Of a stretch of DNA of 64,000 nucleotides, positions 63,988-64,000 are shown piece after piece. A model generated the notes under the pieces. That model was not told the origin of the DNA, ran no database searches, and saw only the letters and a list, made by a program, of their open reading frames with translations. Every line of letters begins with the position of its first letter. The first letter of the stretch is position 1. Origin of the DNA: Bacillota bacterium (lineage in GTDB: Bacteria > Bacillota > Clostridia > Lachnospirales > Lachnospiraceae). Where the stretch lies: assembly GCA_023439505.1 (NCBI GenBank), contig JAEXNR010000007.1, positions 248,001 to 312,000 of the forward strand, read 5' to 3'. Position numbers and translations under genes: made by a program.

Positions 63988-64000
63988 TGATTGACACCTC

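Overview
The window looks like chromosome of an anaerobic, spore-forming, low-GC member of the Firmicutes, most likely Lachnospiraceae (relatives of Clostridium phytofermentans). The evidence is the gene mix: YesM/YesN-type sugar-sensing two-component systems next to CUT1 sugar-binding lipoproteins, a LysM-GH18 spore-type protein, DUF1540, DUF3877 and DUF134 proteins, an EFR1-type ferredoxin, gapN, clostridial 4-hydroxybutyrate dehydrogenase, strong GGAGG ribosome sites and A/T-rich spacers. I see no rRNA, tRNA, CRISPR array or insertion sequence.

Layout. 1-7.2 kb: end of a LysM-GH18 protein, then a minus-strand operon of sugar-binding lipoprotein, GH3 glycosidase, sensor kinase and AraC-type regulator. 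7.5-15.7 kb: housekeeping and stress genes (alpha/beta hydrolase, ferredoxin-type aldo/keto reductase, a NifX-like/DUF134 pair behind a large palindromic promoter, sfsA, a decaying small gene, a DMT transporter, DUF3877, DUF1540, and gapN beside a perfect Fur-type box). 15.7-21.5 kb: an SLH-domain protein with a MacAB-like efflux system. 21.6-22.8 kb: a NapH-like Fe-S membrane protein and a rhodanese, convergent, each behind the same Crp/Fnr-type promoter. 23-33.7 kb: secreted and cell-wall proteins (Ig-like protein, penicillin-binding-like hydrolase, metallophosphoesterase, a 42-residue membrane peptide followed by a 35-bp tandem repeat, NlpC/P60, GH10-like and amidase), with WalR/PhoP-type boxes in front of several of them.

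34.2-42.6 kb: an amino-acid uptake and 4-aminobutyrate block. A polar amino acid ABC transporter is co-directional with a glutamate-1-semialdehyde aminomutase-like enzyme. Next to it are a PucR-family regulator and divergent genes for 4-hydroxybutyrate dehydrogenase and a GabT-like aminotransferase, which together would turn GABA into 4-hydroxybutyrate. 42.6-48.1 kb: a mosaic stretch with a truncated zinc-ribbon peptide, a candidate small RNA, a tyrosine recombinase, an EFR1 flavodoxin/ferredoxin, a short alanyl-tRNA synthetase paralogue under an intact T-box, and a VOC protein.

48.3-64 kb: a complete alpha-mannoside utilisation island. A minus-strand operon runs GH38 mannosidase, two CUT1 permeases, binding lipoprotein, sensor kinase, response regulator. 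Divergent from it are a GH125 exo-alpha-1,6-mannosidase and a 1299-residue GH38-like protein with a fibronectin/discoidin-like tail. None of the three hydrolases has a signal peptide, so mannan or N-glycan fragments are probably imported and then trimmed in the cytoplasm. I judge the most unusual items to be this island with its giant third enzyme, the T-box AlaRS paralogue, the paired Crp/Fnr promoters, and the repeat and small-protein locus at 27.8-28.2 kb.
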